From the IMG/VR virus record IMGVR_UViG_3300000117_000073, positions 1-39,014 of that record: a DNA stretch of 39,014 bases, one strand, 5' to 3'. The notes beneath the pieces were generated by a model. That model saw only the letters and a list, made by a program, of their open reading frames with translations. It ran no database searches and had not been told where the DNA came from. Each line of letters begins with the position of its first letter. Position 1 is the stretch's first letter. Below, in pieces: positions 17,280-26,212 of this stretch. The position numbers and the translations under genes are program-made. The stretch comes from a virus.

Positions 17280-19055
17280 TTATTCATCAGACTGACCTCT
17301 TTGGCCGTCTATGTTCAATCTTTTCAATTTGGCATCAGCTATTTTTTCAGATGATGTTTTATCTGTATCCTTATTGCCTTTAGATGAAATAGGTGAACCT
17401 TCATTGTGAATTATACGTTCATTCTTTTTGGTTTGACCGCCTCTTGTTTGAGCTATTCCACCTTCTCTAAGTGGTCTGATAGTTGAACCTCTTGTTGATA
17501 CCATAGCCGAAGCGTCTGGAACACTACCATGAACTGAATCAGTTACATCTCTTTTGAATACTTCAAACTCGCCCATTTTCTGAACAGGAGCTTGCCCCCC
17601 ACCTTGTTCTTGAGCCATAGCAGCTTCTTGAGCAGCTACTTCTTCTTCATTTGGTTCTGAATAATCAAACTTAAGATATACATCGTCTATGTCATCTCTC
17701 AACTTAGCATTAAATCCAGATTGTTTCATCTGCATCATGTTACGGATAGCCATTTCATCTCTTCGTAGTTGCATAATTTCATCCTCTTCTTCATGAGGCG
17801 TTAATGTAATCTCCCACTCATCTATTCCAAATGCCTCAAGCAAAGCAGGGAATAGAAGTCTGTTGTATATAGACTGAGAAAAAGATACAGACCTATTACT
17901 TACTACAATTTGCATACCTTCATTGTTTAATCCGCCACCAGATACGTCATTCATAAATACATTTGATACACCATAGAATGCAGATATTCTTTGGCGAATA
18001 TCATCTTTGATAGGTATATACTGTAATTCCTCAAGAGTATCCATCATTCTAACATATTCTAAACCACCTCTTCCTGATTCAGTTTCAACACCAATTGTAG
18101 GTATGTAATTTGGATCACGTTCAAGATGCTCTTGAATATTACGAGCTGTTCTTTCAACAGTTTCCATATTAGATGATTTGATTACCATAACACCTCTTGG
18201 CATTCTTCTCTTTTGATAAGCTGAATAAACATAATTATCCATAGCTATGAGAGTATTTACTTGTCGCCACATAGTAGCTACAGGACTTCGACCATACAAT
18301 TTAGATGGCGACCATTTGCTAATATGTATTACTTCGCCCTCAGTATAGACTTGACCTGAGCCTACACCTGCAAGATTCATGTAATGAATAGGAACAACGG
18401 GCATACCAGTTGTAGGGCAAAGAGCAGAAGCATCTGTTGTTCTATATGCTCTATCCACTAAGCTAGTATATTGTGAACCGCCTCTAACCCCTCTTTTGTC
18501 AGAAAGTATTCTCATAAATATAGGGTCAGCTCTTGAAATCTCTTTTATTCTAAAGAAAGTAGGTGATTTAGTTTGAGGGTCAATGAAATATTCTTTTGTG
18601 ACAATTAAATATGCGTCATCAACAATATTCAAATCCATTTCCAATTCTCTTAGAACGTCTATAAATGTCTGACCCATACCATTTACATTACTAAATATTG
18701 CATCAGCGTATTCAATTTGACTCCTATCTGCCTTTCTAACTTCCCCGCCTGTTTCAGGATCCATTTCGTATTCTTGATTGAAGTATTGGTCGGTATCTAC
18801 GCTTTTAACTACAAACTTAGGCTTCCAACCCCACCCTTTTCTAAAAGTTTCAACACAAAGATGATTCAGTATAGATCTTAAAACCATACATTCGTATGAT
18901 GCGGCATACAAAGCTGGTATTGTGATACCTTGTAATAGTGCAGGTTCTTGAATCCCTGATGTGAATAAAGGCATAGAAGGAATAGGCGTTGTATGCCTTT
19001 CCATATCTAAACCAACAGCAGAAAATATTCGGTCCATGCGTTTCTTATCAACCAC
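17280..19055 (-). CDS. Portal protein
   Basis: This 591-residue protein forms the head vertex ring through which DNA is packaged and ejected. Typical portal features are visible: the N-terminal segment YECMVLRSILNHLCVETFRK, the core with FFRIKEISRADPIFMRILSD and VIHISKWSPSKLYGRSPVAT, the helical crown region (KDDIRQRISAFYGVSNVFMN, then GGGLNNEGMQIVVSNRSVSF), and an acidic, Gln/Ala/Gly-rich C-terminal tail. The position two genes after terminase supports the call. The start is GTG preceded by GAGGTGA inside the last codons of the upstream gene, overlapping it by eight bases. The length is in the usual portal range. Confidence 0.92.
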   Translation of the reverse strand: MVDKKRMDRIFSAVGLDMERHTTPIPSMPLFTSGIQEPALLQGITIPALYAASYECMVLRSILNHLCVETFRKGWGWKPKFVVKSVDTDQYFNQEYEMDPETGGEVRKADRSQIEYADAIFSNVNGMGQTFIDVLRELEMDLNIVDDAYLIVTKEYFIDPQTKSPTFFRIKEISRADPIFMRILSDKRGVRGGSQYTSLVDRAYRTTDASALCPTTGMPVVPIHYMNLAGVGSGQVYTEGEVIHISKWSPSKLYGRSPVATMWRQVNTLIAMDNYVYSAYQKRRMPRGVMVIKSSNMETVERTARNIQEHLERDPNYIPTIGVETESGRGGLEYVRMMDTLEELQYIPIKDDIRQRISAFYGVSNVFMNDVSGGGLNNEGMQIVVSNRSVSFSQSIYNRLLFPALLEAFGIDEWEITLTPHEEEDEIMQLRRDEMAIRNMMQMKQSGFNAKLRDDIDDVYLKFDYSEPNEEEVAAQEAAMAQEQGGGQAPVQKMGEFEVFKRDVTDSVHGSVPDASAMVSTRGSTIRPLREGGIAQTRGGQTKKNERIIHNEGSPISSKGNKDTDKTSSEKIADAKLKRLNIDGQRGQSDE

Positions 19056-20391
19056 TCTTCATCACCTCTTGTTTCATCAAATCAAAATTGCTAACAGATA
19101 ATTTTTTACTTTTCAAAAATGCAACTTGCTTTTTCTTGTCAAGTGAATCGTGTATCATTACCATCAACGCATTCTTATCTCTTCTGAGAGCCTTCTCTAA
19201 CAAAAATGCTTCGTGATTTTCAGCCATAATATGAGGCAAAGCCATATCTAACGCTTTAAGCACACCCTTTTCTCCTTCTATTGTAAGACCACCTGCTGTG
19301 GGTTTAACACAATCAACTCCTATTTCTTTATTCAATGCTGTAGCATACCAAGGTGCAGTAGGGGCTTTGAAGTTTAATTCAATACGAGGATTAGATCTTA
19401 TATCAAACTTAATTGTAGAACCTGTTTCAATTAAACCAGCTAAGAAACGGTGTGCATCTTTCAAAATCACATCTCGTCTTTTAATATCATAAAACAACCC
19501 TCTTCCTATTGATTTACTAACAACCCCTACCGATACAATATCATAAAGAAATCCATGTGATTTGATTAAAGAAGAAATCTCAGCCGGACTAGCTCGAACA
19601 CCATTAAACTTCAAAGTATGAGCATTCAAAGCACCTTTTCTTAATAACAAATCAGAACATTGTGAAAGAATGTTTCTTTCTCTTGCAGATATTCTTTGGT
19701 CAGCATCAACAACAGATTTCCAAACATTGTATGATTCGTTTCTAGCTTGTGATGTATTTGCTGATTCCCACATTTTTACAAACCTTCTGAAAGGAATACC
19801 TAATCTTCCAGAATATCTATTCAAACGATCATAATCTATATCAGTTAATGGTAATTTCTTAACTAACTGTGGTGAAACACCCGGAAATGATGACAATATT
19901 GCTTTCTTTTCTGCAATAAGAAGGGGATAAAGTGCATCTAAAGCTTCTAACTCTTGTTTTTGAATTAATAAAGATGCCATTTCTGAACCCGTCATTCCAA
20001 AATTATCTAAGAACCAATTTTTGTCAAGAGATAGTTGTATATTTGGGTCAGTAGGTAAGCCTTCTTTGGTAGGTGCAGACACTTCACCATCCACATCAGA
20101 TGTAGGAGATGAGCTTTCAGGACTATCCATACCTTCTATCTCCGCACCCTGCCCCTCTTGAGTCTTAGCCTTGTTAGCCTTGTCAGCATCCACCTTTTGC
20201 GATGCTGTTAGAGCTTGCGTTGCTTCTGAAACTTTAGCTTGTAATGCTTGAGTAGCTTCAGAACCAACGGCTGCACCGAACCCTGTTGCTGCAGCTAAAC
20301 CTGCTGCGGCCAAAGGATTTTTACGAATATCAAGAGAATCTGCAAGAGTTTCAACACCTGTCAAACTTTTGATATAACGTCTATCAAGCAT
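19048..20391 (-). CDS. Unknown protein between terminase and portal
   Basis: From ATG at 20391, overlapping the terminase stop by eight bases, the product has 447 residues. An in-frame upstream start would lie deep inside the terminase. It has an Ala-rich N-terminal segment (NPLAAAGLAAATGFGAAVGS), an Ala/Gln heptad-like stretch, a Ser/Pro/Glu linker, and a 320-residue folded domain (LNRYSGRLGIPFRRFVKMWE, then ISARERNILSQCSDLLLRKG, then GRGLFYDIKRRDVILKDAHR). I do not recognise the fold. Insertion of such a gene between terminase and portal is not unusual and may provide a packaging or head accessory role. Confidence 0.72.
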   Translation of the reverse strand: MLDRRYIKSLTGVETLADSLDIRKNPLAAAGLAAATGFGAAVGSEATQALQAKVSEATQALTASQKVDADKANKAKTQEGQGAEIEGMDSPESSSPTSDVDGEVSAPTKEGLPTDPNIQLSLDKNWFLDNFGMTGSEMASLLIQKQELEALDALYPLLIAEKKAILSSFPGVSPQLVKKLPLTDIDYDRLNRYSGRLGIPFRRFVKMWESANTSQARNESYNVWKSVVDADQRISARERNILSQCSDLLLRKGALNAHTLKFNGVRASPAEISSLIKSHGFLYDIVSVGVVSKSIGRGLFYDIKRRDVILKDAHRFLAGLIETGSTIKFDIRSNPRIELNFKAPTAPWYATALNKEIGVDCVKPTAGGLTIEGEKGVLKALDMALPHIMAENHEAFLLEKALRRDKNALMVMIHDSLDKKKQVAFLKSKKLSVSNFDLMKQEVMKSG

Positions 20392-21799
20392 CTTGCCACC
20401 CCAATCTCTTTTGCCAAGTAGCACCATCAAGAATTACAATGTTTTCTCTATATTCTTTAGTAGCCTGAACTGAAAGAGCTAATGCTATGACCATATCGTC
20501 ATGAGCCCCTAAACTCGCCATCTTACCATTATCAAGCATAGTAAAATATGATAATTCAGTCAATAAAGCATTCATGTGCCTTCGAGTAGCACCTTCATCC
20601 TTGTATGGAATAAGTAAATGCCGTTGTTCAAAGTGCAATTGTAATGTATGAATAAGTGCTTCCTTTTTCATCCTACTCATGTTGAAAGGTTTGATTGGTA
20701 AATCACTAATTTCTTGAAGAACTTGGTTAAATGCCATAGCAAAATTGTTAGTTTCAAGCTCTATTATAACAGGATTAAATCGAGTATTCAATTCAATTAT
20801 TTTGTCTATTTGCTGATTAAAATCCATATTTTTCTCATGATGAACATGAACTACTCTTTTGTGCCTATTTTCATCCATACCTATTACAATCATACAAGTG
20901 TAGTCAGCCCTTCTATCTGCGCTGATTGCCGGATCCCAACCAATATAATAATTCAAAGCTTCATCTGGTTCAGGATAGTATGACAAAGCCAAAGTGTCAT
21001 CTTTTACTCTCTCTAATGTTTCTTCGGGGAATAAGCTTGACTCACTAGCTATCGGTTTGCATAAGTATTCTCTTGTAAAAGCAATAGAAGTCATTTCACC
21101 TTTACGAGCATTCAAAGCATCAAGATTCCACCTTTCAGGCCATAGTGGTTCACCTGAAGCTTCGTTAATTGCAGGGTATTCTCTAACACAATAACCGTCT
21201 AAACCCTTTAACTCAGAATACAAATCAGTATAGGAGAAAGGCGTTCCGACAATGCACATTTGAGCAGTATGGTGAAGAACAGGAAGAAGTGCAGTATAGA
21301 ACCATGTAGCTATGGACTTTAGTTGTGTTTGAGCTTCACTTGATAGAATATCGTCAAGAACTACTATGTCAGGGTGAGCCCCACGAACCGCCTTACCGAT
21401 AGACATAGCACGAATAGATGACCTGTTGGTGAACTTGAATAACTGCTTAGCCCAACCTCTTTTGGGCTTTAGATGTGCAAGAGCTGGTGTTGTAACTATT
21501 AGCTCATCCATTTTAGCCATGTGGTCAATAGACTGATGCTGACTGTGGCTAAAGAATAGAACTTCAGTATTAGGGTTGTAAGCCATTTTCCATAACAAAT
21601 AGCATCTAAAGAATACAGATTTACCATGATCACGGCTTGCTATAACGCATATCTTACTGTTATTCTCGGCATTCTCATACCATTCTTTGTGAAAATGTGC
21701 GAGCTGAAATCCACATATATCTTCAAAGAAGTATTGGAAGTCACGCCTTCCCATTTCAAAATCAACCTTACTGGCTAATCTTTGAACGGCATCACTCAT
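20384..21799 (-). CDS. terL: Terminase large subunit
   Basis: From ATG at 21799 this is a 471-residue DNA-packaging motor with ATPase and nuclease domains. The Walker A-like ASRDHGKS lies at residues 55-62, Walker B DIVVLDDI at 144-151, and the coupling-like GTPFSYTDLY near 185-195. The RNase H-like nuclease shows the acidic residues in GWDPAISADRRADYT (Asp289), VIIELETNNFA (Glu347 region) and GAHDDMVIALAL (Asp434/435). All key residues are present, so the protein appears active. An ATGA overlap with the upstream cysteine-rich gene decides the start; an in-frame ATG four codons earlier is less likely. Confidence 0.95.
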   Translation of the reverse strand: MSDAVQRLASKVDFEMGRRDFQYFFEDICGFQLAHFHKEWYENAENNSKICVIASRDHGKSVFFRCYLLWKMAYNPNTEVLFFSHSQHQSIDHMAKMDELIVTTPALAHLKPKRGWAKQLFKFTNRSSIRAMSIGKAVRGAHPDIVVLDDILSSEAQTQLKSIATWFYTALLPVLHHTAQMCIVGTPFSYTDLYSELKGLDGYCVREYPAINEASGEPLWPERWNLDALNARKGEMTSIAFTREYLCKPIASESSLFPEETLERVKDDTLALSYYPEPDEALNYYIGWDPAISADRRADYTCMIVIGMDENRHKRVVHVHHEKNMDFNQQIDKIIELNTRFNPVIIELETNNFAMAFNQVLQEISDLPIKPFNMSRMKKEALIHTLQLHFEQRHLLIPYKDEGATRRHMNALLTELSYFTMLDNGKMASLGAHDDMVIALALSVQATKEYRENIVILDGATWQKRLGWQDA

Positions 21800-22170
21800 A
21801 CGAATCCCCAAGCCTTCTCAAAAGAAGATTTATTCATTTCTTGGAAATCACTTTGAAAGGTGGGTCCGGTAGTTTCTTGGGATAAGCAATCTTCGCATCT
21901 TTCGCCCGTGCTAGTCCAATCTCTAGCTAATACATCGTAAGATAAGATTTCATCCTTACAATCTTTACAGCTCAACATAGCTGACCCCTCTCCGGGCAAT
22001 ACATATTCCCCCTTTTTCTTACCGCAATTATCGCACATGGGGTTTGAACAGTCGGGGCATCTGCACTCAGTATTCTGTACCGAATCACCTGCGCATCTTT
22101 CGCAAACAGCATCTTCACCCCATTCTTCAGGAATAGGGTTTTCACAATAAGCGCAACCGCAGCTACTCAC
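21796..22170 (-). CDS. Multi-zinc cysteine-rich protein ending in the F-E-K-A-W tag
   Basis: From GTG at 22170 (overlapping the upstream stop as GTGAGTAG) this is a 124-residue protein with many CxxC pairs: CGCAYC, CERC, CRCPDC, MCDNCG, CKDC, CEDC. This pattern suggests several zinc knuckles. The very last residues are NKSSFEKAWGFV, the recurring tag at the C-terminus, ending before the usual Lys. Its stop overlaps the terminase start by ATGA. A DNA- or protein-binding role near the packaging motor is possible, though nothing proves it. Confidence 0.75.
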   Translation of the reverse strand: MSSCGCAYCENPIPEEWGEDAVCERCAGDSVQNTECRCPDCSNPMCDNCGKKKGEYVLPGEGSAMLSCKDCKDEILSYDVLARDWTSTGERCEDCLSQETTGPTFQSDFQEMNKSSFEKAWGFV

Positions 22171-23293
22171 TATCCCACCCCGCAGGTAGCAAGCTCGTAT
22201 CCCCTTTTGGAGCTTCGGCATCTTTATTGAATGCACTTGAAGGCAACAAACTCATATCATCACCTCTTCTTGCATCAAAACCTGCGTTTATTAGAGCTTC
22301 TTCGGGTGATTCGCCTTTGATTAAATCTGGTTGTAGTGAAATTATGGGTGTGTTATCATGTGTAACTTCGGGTGGTTGTTCTTCAGATAGAGATGCAAAG
22401 CCATCATTGAAGAACGGATTTGCGAATGGATCTTTAACGACAGTCCAGCTATCCGCTACTTGATGTGGTTCTGAAGCTTGTTTATCTTCGCCTCTTCCGA
22501 GAAGCCTTTCTATTTCTTCATACCCTTCTTGATTTTTTAGTTTTGCTTCCTGTTCCTCTTCATACTTTTGTTGTGAGGTTAAAAGCCGTAGTAATTCATG
22601 GTCGTTTTCCAATTCTGAATTATTTGGAGATGGCGGTGTAGGCGCACCCTCAGCCCCGCCTGTAAATCCTGTTCCCGGTATTTCAGCTCTTACGGTTTCA
22701 GGCTGTATCTCATCATTTGATATTTTTGGTTCTTCAGTAAGTGTAGGTGGTGAAGCAGTAACGGAATCCATAGATTCGGGTATGGCTGGCTTTGGCTTAT
22801 TCATTTGTTCTAATGCCATTCTATGTTGCCGAACACCAGCTTCTAAACCATCAGGATTTCTAATTAAATTATTGACTATGTATTCGTTTAGAGCTTCTTG
22901 TTCTTTTTGTTTCTGTTTGACCTTTCTTGTGAAATCGCCAAAGAAGCCTTTCTCAACATCTTCAGCTTCGGATTCACCTCCTTCCCAAGCATTATTAGAT
23001 TCAGCCCATCCACCGTGCCAACAATCATCGCAAATAGGATGTTCATACATCATCAAACCAGCTCCTTCATAGCTACCGCAATTAGCACAATGTCTTTCTG
23101 AATGTGTAGATGAACTCAATTCTTCATCGTCTGCCATATCTTGTTCGTGTTGCCCTGAAGAATGCCATCTATCCCAACAAGTAGTTTCTTCTCCATCAAT
23201 TTCAACACGGCAATCACTTCCACACTTACCGCATTTGAATCTCTCATTCTTAGCAATATTCCAAGCTAGGTCAAATATATCATCTGTAGGCAA
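22163..23293 (-). CDS. Tagged zinc protein with two copies of the tag
   Basis: This 376-residue protein starts at TTG with a GGAGG site about nine bases upstream. The N-terminal tag DIFDLAWNIAK (residues 5-15) is followed by CGKCGSDC and later HCANCG and CDDCWHGGW, giving zinc clusters. A second, diverged tag VADSWTVVKDP lies around Trp283. Between them is a Lys/Glu-rich helix (DFTRKVKQKQKEQEALNEYI) and Pro-rich disordered sequence. It lies just upstream of the C-terminally tagged zinc protein and terminase. Function is unknown; architecture suggests an adaptor with a sorting tag and zinc fingers. Confidence 0.72.
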   Translation of the reverse strand: MPTDDIFDLAWNIAKNERFKCGKCGSDCRVEIDGEETTCWDRWHSSGQHEQDMADDEELSSSTHSERHCANCGSYEGAGLMMYEHPICDDCWHGGWAESNNAWEGGESEAEDVEKGFFGDFTRKVKQKQKEQEALNEYIVNNLIRNPDGLEAGVRQHRMALEQMNKPKPAIPESMDSVTASPPTLTEEPKISNDEIQPETVRAEIPGTGFTGGAEGAPTPPSPNNSELENDHELLRLLTSQQKYEEEQEAKLKNQEGYEEIERLLGRGEDKQASEPHQVADSWTVVKDPFANPFFNDGFASLSEEQPPEVTHDNTPIISLQPDLIKGESPEEALINAGFDARRGDDMSLLPSSAFNKDAEAPKGDTSLLPAGWDSE

Positions 23294-24365
23294 GCCGAAT
23301 CGCCTCCGTGCTACCCCTATCTGTAATTTCTAATCTTGATTTGTGAACGCCATAGTAATGTTCGAGAATATCTTCTGAAGCTTGAATACTCATTCCTTGA
23401 TTTGCTAATCTTTGCATATCTTGTCTGCCTTGCCCTCTTTGGTATCTGTTGTAAGCAAAACCCGCTGCATTTGATAGACCACCCGTCAAAACACCAAGAT
23501 AAGGGTTAGTAGCTACCCCACCCTTTGTATTCATACGCTTTTCCGCATCATTTAATGCACCTTGCCCTAATTTTTTCTTTGCTTCTTCTTGGACTGAAAA
23601 AGATTGATTATTCTGAGCAGGTGGATTCTGAGCAGGTGGATTCTGAGCAGGGTTCATCCCCGCTGCTAAGTATTCCTCGTTTGACATTTCTTCTTGATTC
23701 GTTTCTGTTCCTGTTGTGGAGGCTAGTGGTGGCGTTGCTTGTGGTATTCCTTGCCCTGCTGACCCTGTACCAGAATTGGTTTGAGTAGCGTTGTTGTACG
23801 CATTTACACCTCTACCAACAAGATTTCCTACGCCTTGAGCAAAATTACCCATAAAGCTAGTTGCTGAACCACCTGTTGCTTCGCCTGTTTGTGAGCTAGT
23901 TAATGGATCTTGACCGCTTTGTATATCGCCCATTGTTTCTTTAGCTTCCGGTGAAGCTACACCCGGAGCGTTTTGTAAAAGTTTTACTTGAGCTGCATTT
24001 TGACCTGCTATTTGACTATCCTTTCCCTGTTGCTCTAAGGTTTTATTTTGCTGAGCTACCATATTTGATTGCTGTTCGGGGGTCATACGTGTTCTATCTC
24101 TTTGAGCTGCGGCTCGATTACCTGCGTTGAAAGGATTATTCCCTGCAAGAGCTGTTGTCATCCCATCTCTTACAGCACCAAGAGTGTTTCTTACAGCACC
24201 ACCTGATTGAACTCTTGTATTAACAGGAGATTGCTGACCTGTATTATACTGACCTGCATTGTAGTTTTCTAACAGTCCTTTGTCAATACTAAAATTATTT
24301 TGAAGTTGGTAAGATACTGATTGTTCTTGCTCATGCAAACGAGCTTTGAGGATTAAATCATTCAC
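23280..24365 (-). CDS. Asn/Gln/Gly-rich low-complexity protein
   Basis: This 361-residue protein starts at GTG in a GTGA overlap. It is rich in Asn, Gln, Gly, Ala and Thr, with a short tandem repeat (PAQNPPAQNPPAQN) and long disordered stretches. A Gly-rich hydrophobic segment (FMGNFAQGVGNLVGRGVNAY) and a C-terminal helix (MQRLANQGMSIQASEDILEH) are the main ordered features. No enzyme motif is seen. It could be an internal head or ejection protein, by analogy with other low-complexity virion proteins, but this is only inference. Confidence 0.65.
   Translation of the reverse strand: MNDLILKARLHEQEQSVSYQLQNNFSIDKGLLENYNAGQYNTGQQSPVNTRVQSGGAVRNTLGAVRDGMTTALAGNNPFNAGNRAAAQRDRTRMTPEQQSNMVAQQNKTLEQQGKDSQIAGQNAAQVKLLQNAPGVASPEAKETMGDIQSGQDPLTSSQTGEATGGSATSFMGNFAQGVGNLVGRGVNAYNNATQTNSGTGSAGQGIPQATPPLASTTGTETNQEEMSNEEYLAAGMNPAQNPPAQNPPAQNNQSFSVQEEAKKKLGQGALNDAEKRMNTKGGVATNPYLGVLTGGLSNAAGFAYNRYQRGQGRQDMQRLANQGMSIQASEDILEHYYGVHKSRLEITDRGSTEAIRLAYR
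23611..23652. repeat. 15-bp tandem repeat in the low-complexity gene
   Basis: Nearly three copies of ttctgagcaggtgga lie in tandem and encode the NPPAQ repeat. The copies are essentially identical, which suggests recent slippage. Confidence 0.8.
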
Positions 24366-26212
24366 GAAAACGCCACCTTTACCATTTGAACCTGCTCATG
24401 TTCGATGCCAATTGTTTTAGCAATATTTCGCCAATCTCCTTTTGTGAACAATATACTGATTACATCAGCAGTTGGTTTCTGAATATGTGCGCCCATCATA
24501 GCAATATCAGTTGGCGAGTTTATATCAAAAGCTGGAACGTCATATACATCTTCAAGAACTGCCTTAGCAAGCTCTAATTGAACATTTTCAAGGTATTCTT
24601 CTATTTGGTTTGCATCTTCTGAACGTAAAATTGTTCTATTGCCCGCAATACGGCCAAGTATAGTAGCAATTTGATCCATAATACCGCCCCCGCCTTCGCC
24701 CTGTGTATTCGCATTCATCAATGGTATATTTGCATTCCCGCCATTTATACCGTGTTGATGGTTTAAGGTAGGAATTGGTGATGATACCAATGATGGTGCT
24801 GTATTAGCTTCAGGTCTTGATATTGGTGCATCGGGTAATTCAGGAGCTTCGGGGGGTGGAGCTGTGTGAATTGTTATTGGTTCGGGCGATAAAGCCATTG
24901 GCATTTGTTCTTGCATAGATGTTTGTGAAGGATTCAATGCTTCGGCTACATTTGGCGGGGGTGCATCATCATACCATGTAGGAACTGCTGATGTTTGAGT
25001 TACATGATGATTAAGAAGAGCTTCTGTAAATCTGTTTTTGATACTACCCGATTTAGGCATACCGTTTTGTTTTCGGCTTACATCTTCAACAAACTGTGCA
25101 GCTTGAGCGTCATCCATGTGATGATGTTCTGCAAGATAATTCACTACTTTTTGATTTGCGATACCAGAATCTTTGTCAAAGAATGAATGTCTTTGGTTAG
25201 ATACCATGTTTTTCATCCAAGTTGTATCTCGGTGATCGGGATGAATTACAGCACTTGGATTTGTTTGCGGTGCTTGGGTAACTTCGGGGTCTGTTCCTTG
25301 AAGCATTTGCATTTCGTGTTCTATATCTTGGTCAGAAAATGGTTGTTCGCCATCGTCTGGTCGTATAACACGGCCATAAGTTGATTCTTGAGCGTGATGG
25401 TGGTGTCCTGTCATGTGAAATGCTCGGCTATCTTGCATCCACATTTCTTTTGCATGGCTAAGAGCAGATGCTCTATCAATTCCTTGCCCTAAAGCATCTT
25501 GAAAGTGTTGCCGGACAGCAGTATTCATTTGAATTGCTTGATTGTTATCATTAAATGATATTAAATTGCGATTACTCAAATCCTTATGTCCTCGAATATA
25601 TCTATCGTTTCTTTTTGTTTCTTCTCGACCTGCCGTTTGTAATGCTTCTTCGTAAGGTCTAGCCCAACCTTCTTCTCTTTTGGTATTAGTGCTTGTTATA
25701 TGAGTTACTAATTGATTGTTAGAATTGAATGGGTTAGCATTTTTTGTTCCCGGTATAAGTATCTGAGATGGTTCAGCAGAAGCACCATGCACCCACGGCA
25801 CATTGACTTGAACTGAACCTGACCTATCTGATTGAAAAGCCATAGGCATTTGAGCTATTCCCCTACCCATATTAATATTATTCTGTTGTTGAATTGCAGT
25901 ATTAATTATAGGTGCGCCAGCTTGTATAGCTAATTTTGCGGCATTTTGAAAATTAGGATCAGTAGGTCCGTTATGTAATACTTCATACACTTCTGAAGGA
26001 ATTAAAGAGTTTCTAATAGCCATATCAATAGCATCAATTTCAACACCAGACAATTCGCTTTCTCTAACATTATGATGGTCTAACTGCATCAAATCTTGAA
26101 CTGCCGCACCTTGCCCATTCGCAAACATTTCAATAACTTGGTCTAAATCATAAACACCCCACCCTTTTTGGATGGTGAAATAATTAGGGTCAAACATCCA
26201 TGAACGGCTCAT
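24362..26212 (-). CDS. Large His/Gln/Met-rich unknown protein
   Basis: This 616-residue protein starts in an ATGA overlap. Its N-terminus YFTIQKGWGVYDLDQVIEMF has a segment distantly like the recurring tag (QKGWGV), but lacks the Phe and Lys. The middle is rich in Asn, Gln, Met, His and Pro (FHMTGHHHHAQES) and appears disordered. The C-terminal 110 residues form an ordered helical part (SEDANQIEEYLENVQLELAK, then DWRNIAKTIGIEHEQVQMVK). No family is recognised. The cluster of large disordered genes here may encode internal virion proteins. Confidence 0.65.
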   Translation of the reverse strand: MSRSWMFDPNYFTIQKGWGVYDLDQVIEMFANGQGAAVQDLMQLDHHNVRESELSGVEIDAIDMAIRNSLIPSEVYEVLHNGPTDPNFQNAAKLAIQAGAPIINTAIQQQNNINMGRGIAQMPMAFQSDRSGSVQVNVPWVHGASAEPSQILIPGTKNANPFNSNNQLVTHITSTNTKREEGWARPYEEALQTAGREETKRNDRYIRGHKDLSNRNLISFNDNNQAIQMNTAVRQHFQDALGQGIDRASALSHAKEMWMQDSRAFHMTGHHHHAQESTYGRVIRPDDGEQPFSDQDIEHEMQMLQGTDPEVTQAPQTNPSAVIHPDHRDTTWMKNMVSNQRHSFFDKDSGIANQKVVNYLAEHHHMDDAQAAQFVEDVSRKQNGMPKSGSIKNRFTEALLNHHVTQTSAVPTWYDDAPPPNVAEALNPSQTSMQEQMPMALSPEPITIHTAPPPEAPELPDAPISRPEANTAPSLVSSPIPTLNHQHGINGGNANIPLMNANTQGEGGGGIMDQIATILGRIAGNRTILRSEDANQIEEYLENVQLELAKAVLEDVYDVPAFDINSPTDIAMMGAHIQKPTADVISILFTKGDWRNIAKTIGIEHEQVQMVKVAFS

